Shown here piece by piece: positions 62,701 to 64,000 of a DNA stretch of 64,000 nt; position 1 is the first letter of the stretch, and each line of letters opens with the position of its first letter. This DNA is from Streptomyces longispororuber (GTDB taxonomy: Bacteria > Actinomycetota > Actinomycetes > Streptomycetales > Streptomycetaceae). The notes below the pieces were generated by a model. It was not told the origin of the DNA. It saw only the letters and a program-made list of their open reading frames with translations, and ran no database searches. The position numbers were made by a program, and so were the translations under genes. The stretch covers positions 1 to 64,000 of the forward strand of contig NZ_BNBT01000027.1 of assembly GCF_014656095.1 (NCBI RefSeq), given 5' to 3'.

Positions 62701-62882
62701 AGGGCACGCAGGCAGGTGAGCTGGACGGCGAAGCCCAAGCGGTTCTGCGGCCCGCGTTTGGCCAGGGTTAGTTCGACCTCGGACTCGGTGAGGTCGAAGA
62801 GGGCCAACAAGCCCTCCGGCAGATGTCCTTCGGGAATTGACGGGTAATCCCGGCCCAGGGGAAAGCTCGGGCTGCTGCTCAT
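59793..62882 (-). CDS. tnpA: Tn3-family transposase
   Basis: A 1029-aa DDE transposase of the Tn3 family, close to the usual 1000 aa. The N-terminal DUF4158-like part starts FPLGRDYPSIPEG and EGLLALFDLTESEVEL. The DDE region reads TWDGGHMASVEGQRM, then FGLLALSGYTYTP and DITLARMD, and the C-terminal NMVVLFNTAYIDLFL block is typical of the family. I chose the ATG at 62882, where homology starts. It appears intact, so the element could still be active. An acidic C-terminal tail ends it. Confidence 0.92.
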   Translation of the reverse strand: MSSSPSFPLGRDYPSIPEGHLPEGLLALFDLTESEVELTLAKRGPQNRLGFAVQLTCLRALGRLPKPQEIASLPRPIVEHVAAQLDIDDGTAVLGTYGTHDGLTRRHTQEIRSLCGWKPYDKGEAALKSMLVSRATHTEEGVRALLRRAVAWLQEERVELPGERALTDLVRTVRGEADQKMWQALLAPYADRLSELDGLTAVPDDERRSPLAELQRGPGKPAWANLERAFQRNNAVQLLRLPPVNPRAFSPRRLAHLARFAANHEAQKAKRRAAAVAAVGRLTETAADDAVDMLVHLIANDLIGRARRKTDKERSASFPDLAYAAAVMREVGKDLLATRHEKVDTATGEIIPPMADTMTLGEFLNQREDLAAFEAAVTVAGELAPAMGSDSDEARRAKMIERIDLLRTYLPHIVQGLAYRAGTPEASRVLDALWSLTELIDRPAISRVEVDKSLLTGSWKELALRAPHLAPDTVDTAAYAFCVVERFYSRILRREIFVEGASKWGNPEAGLPSAEEWAALRASVTKSLGLPLGAADHLKRLGHELHTKTRAIAKRLPKDGQTQIGDGGRLVLSTAPLPPDPRLRKVTTELTGWLPKGDLPQLILEVLTWTRGTEVFTTPSGEPPRQRDFDITLSAALVALGCNVGVEAVAGNFPALNRRHITYVIDNFLRPDRLEALNNRLLARQSQLAVAATWDGGHMASVEGQRMVAPPNAIQARLSPRGAAHVTHLTLLSGQAMGLRNEVVAGSVHTCLHVLDVLTDRRSNALKTKNPRSQNPQKIVAEAGPHQEIIFGLLALSGYTYTPTAADVTDITLARMDTATGEDYGPLQQATRHKIDTALIERHWDEMLRLVGGVHLGRVRSADAIRMVVRNGTPTSLGKALAHYGKIFKTAHILDLIDNPDYRRQIETQSIRHAERHELAAKVYHGTEDRIHRYQTGMEEQLGALGLIVNMVVLFNTAYIDLFLAKKTSHLRPVPDEVVRSLSPFLYRHIHMKGRYAFEMPELSDSSMRAVEDLDDEPDDVTGGSTDAS

Positions 62883-62974
62883 CTTGTACACCTCACTGCA
62901 AATCCGACTACGACGACGAGCAGATTCAAGGCATGCGGCACGGCCAGTCAAACGGCTACGCCACCGGTTCGGCG

Positions 62975-63011
62975 CTTAGCACACGGTTCTGCAAACTTCG
63001 TCGCCGCAGAC
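62975..63011 (-). repeat. Right inverted repeat of the Tn3-like element
   Basis: The complement of this stretch reads GTCTGCGGCGACGAAG, then TTTGCAGAACCGTGTGCTAA, matching the left end in inverted orientation. It lies about 95 bases upstream of the transposase start and 69 bases before the next gene. Confidence 0.75.
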
Positions 63012-63079
63012 ATTTCACCTGGTCCGATCCGGGGAGCGGCCGCGCACACGGCAGCCAGGGCCGCCTACGGTCCCCGGCC

Positions 63080-63985
63080 ATGGAGAACGTATGGATCGAG
63101 CCGGACGGGACCACCGATCCTGGCTACACCGAGAACCAGCTCAGACGCGCGAGGATCTTCGCCGAGACGGACATCCGGGCGTCCCGGGCACAGCTCGCGG
63201 CCCGCTTCGGCCTCGGTGACGTCTGTGCCGAGATCGCCGGCGGTGCACCGTCCGACGCAGCCGTCGCCCTGGAACAGCTGGCCCAGCAGCTCGGGTACGC
63301 AACGGAGACACTGGATACATACCTGCGGGTTACGCGCCTTGCAGGTACCGCGCTTCGCGAACGGCTGCTCGCCTCCGCCATTCACGTCCCGTGGAAGTGC
63401 GTGACCACCGCCTGCGTCACTGACCCCCAAGAGCGTGCCCGCCGCGTCCAGTTGCTGCTCGGACGGCTCGGCAATGCCGAGCGAGCGGGGTGGCCCGTCT
63501 CGCTGGACGCGTCACAGTTCCGCCTGGCACTGGGCCTGGCGGGCGGGGCTGAGCCTCCCGCAGAAATCGTGGCACAGCTCGGCCGAGAAGAGGTCCGCGA
63601 GGCTGTCGTGGCCGAGCTGACCAAGAGTCCGGCGGCAGTGCTGGCCGTGCTACGGGAACCTGCCGTGCGGGAAGTCCTGAAGGACCAGGACGTCGCGCGC
63701 TACGTCCGCGCACAGATGCGACCGGCCCCCAGTGCGGACGAAGCCCTGCTCGACGAGCTCGTCGGCCATGAGGAGCGCGACCCGCACGCGGACTGGACCA
63801 TCCGCTACTTCGGACTGGTCCACAAGGCCAGGGAGATCTTGCTCCTCGGCCCCGAGGACTTCGTGGACGTGAATGACCCCGACGTATGGGAGTCCGTCGA
63901 GTCCATCCGCGACTCGGTCACTTCATGGGCCACCCGGGTCTTGCAGCAGCGCCCCCGCACCATCCGACTTCTGACTGGAAAGTAG
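63080..63985 (+). CDS. Hypothetical protein next to the transposon (possibly DUF6192)
   Basis: A 301-aa soluble, mostly helical protein starting MENVWIEPDGTTDPGY. A helix-turn-helix-like segment, EQLAQQLGYATETLDTYLRVTRL (about 76-98), recalls KorB/ParB-type DNA-binding domains. The C-terminal half has no recognised motif. It may belong to DUF6192, but I cannot confirm this. The ATG has no ribosome site and lies only 69 bases past the Tn3-like right end, so the insertion may have removed its native promoter or 5' end. Confidence 0.6.
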   Translation: MENVWIEPDGTTDPGYTENQLRRARIFAETDIRASRAQLAARFGLGDVCAEIAGGAPSDAAVALEQLAQQLGYATETLDTYLRVTRLAGTALRERLLASAIHVPWKCVTTACVTDPQERARRVQLLLGRLGNAERAGWPVSLDASQFRLALGLAGGAEPPAEIVAQLGREEVREAVVAELTKSPAAVLAVLREPAVREVLKDQDVARYVRAQMRPAPSADEALLDELVGHEERDPHADWTIRYFGLVHKAREILLLGPEDFVDVNDPDVWESVESIRDSVTSWATRVLQQRPRTIRLLTGK

Positions 63986-63991
63986 AAACCC

Positions 63992-64000
63992 ATGCCCAGT
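63992..64000 (+). CDS. Possible start of a further gene, cut by the window end
   Basis: ATGCCCAGT begins seven bases after the preceding stop and follows GGAAAG at suitable spacing. Only three codons are inside the window, so nothing more can be said. Confidence 0.3.

Larger units (their letters stand above)
59601..63011. mobile_element. Compact Tn3-family transposon, transposase only
   Basis: An element of about 3.4 kb delimited by inverted repeats at 59601-59636 and 62975-63011. It contains a single gene, the Tn3-family transposase. No resolvase gene or obvious res site and no passenger gene was seen, so co-integrates would have to be resolved by another system. The exact outer ends and target duplication could not be fixed; the repeats may extend outward by a few bases. 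Confidence 0.75.

Overview
The window is high-GC DNA of the Streptomyces type. Coding frames are strongly GC-biased at the third position, GTG starts are common, and several families are typical of streptomycetes: DUF397 with DUF5753-type regulators, RsbW-like ATPases, SepF paralogues, F420-dependent LLM oxidoreductases and a type 2 BREX (Pgl) locus. No rRNA, tRNA or CRISPR array was seen.

Left part (1-24.4 kb) is ordinary chromosomal-arm content. It holds an RsbW-like ATPase, an arginine deiminase pair (arcA-arcB), and the RNA-repair pair hen1-pnkp, which overlaps by ATGA and ends in a perfect 22-bp stem-loop. Next come a PP-loop ATP pyrophosphatase with an ATP-grasp ligase, a convergent nitrilase, and a YbaK-like editing protein with a Thr/Gly repeat at its N-terminus. 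Further right are an LLM oxidoreductase, a 74-bp repeat array, a DUF6099-like gene whose upstream region carries two DnaA-box 9-mers between two copies of a palindrome, a MazG/ABC-ATPase pair, a SepF-like gene, a His/Met-rich membrane protein, an ECF sigma factor, a NarL-type two-component system and a few small genes.

Centre (25.0-54.4 kb) is a dense anti-phage island of two divergent operons. Leftward runs a putative seven-gene operon: small membrane protein (with a TTA codon), membrane-anchored Mrr-like nuclease, EACC1-like protein, caspase-SF1 helicase fusion, vWA protein, PP2C phosphatase, and kinase-HhH protein. Most of its junctions overlap by 1-4 bases. Rightward runs a complete BREX type 2 system: pglW, pglX, pglY, pglZ, brxD, brxHI. 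A WhiJ-like regulatory cassette (truncated xre gene, DUF397, RsbW-like ATPase) interrupts it between pglX and pglY. The pglX specificity region is visibly low in GC, as if swapped in from elsewhere. Short tails that look like the 3' end of a TrmA/RlmCD-type RNA methyltransferase gene lie in the same orientation on both sides of the island (24.53 and 54.9 kb).

Right part (54.4-64 kb) is a decayed border zone followed by more accessory genes. These are an AbiJ-like domain fused to a Ser/Thr kinase, a divergent CoiA-like putative nuclease, a compact Tn3-family element (transposase only, bracketed by inverted repeats), and a gene of unknown function just beyond the element. A possible further start codon lies at the window edge.

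Annotations rest on motif reading only. No database search was run.
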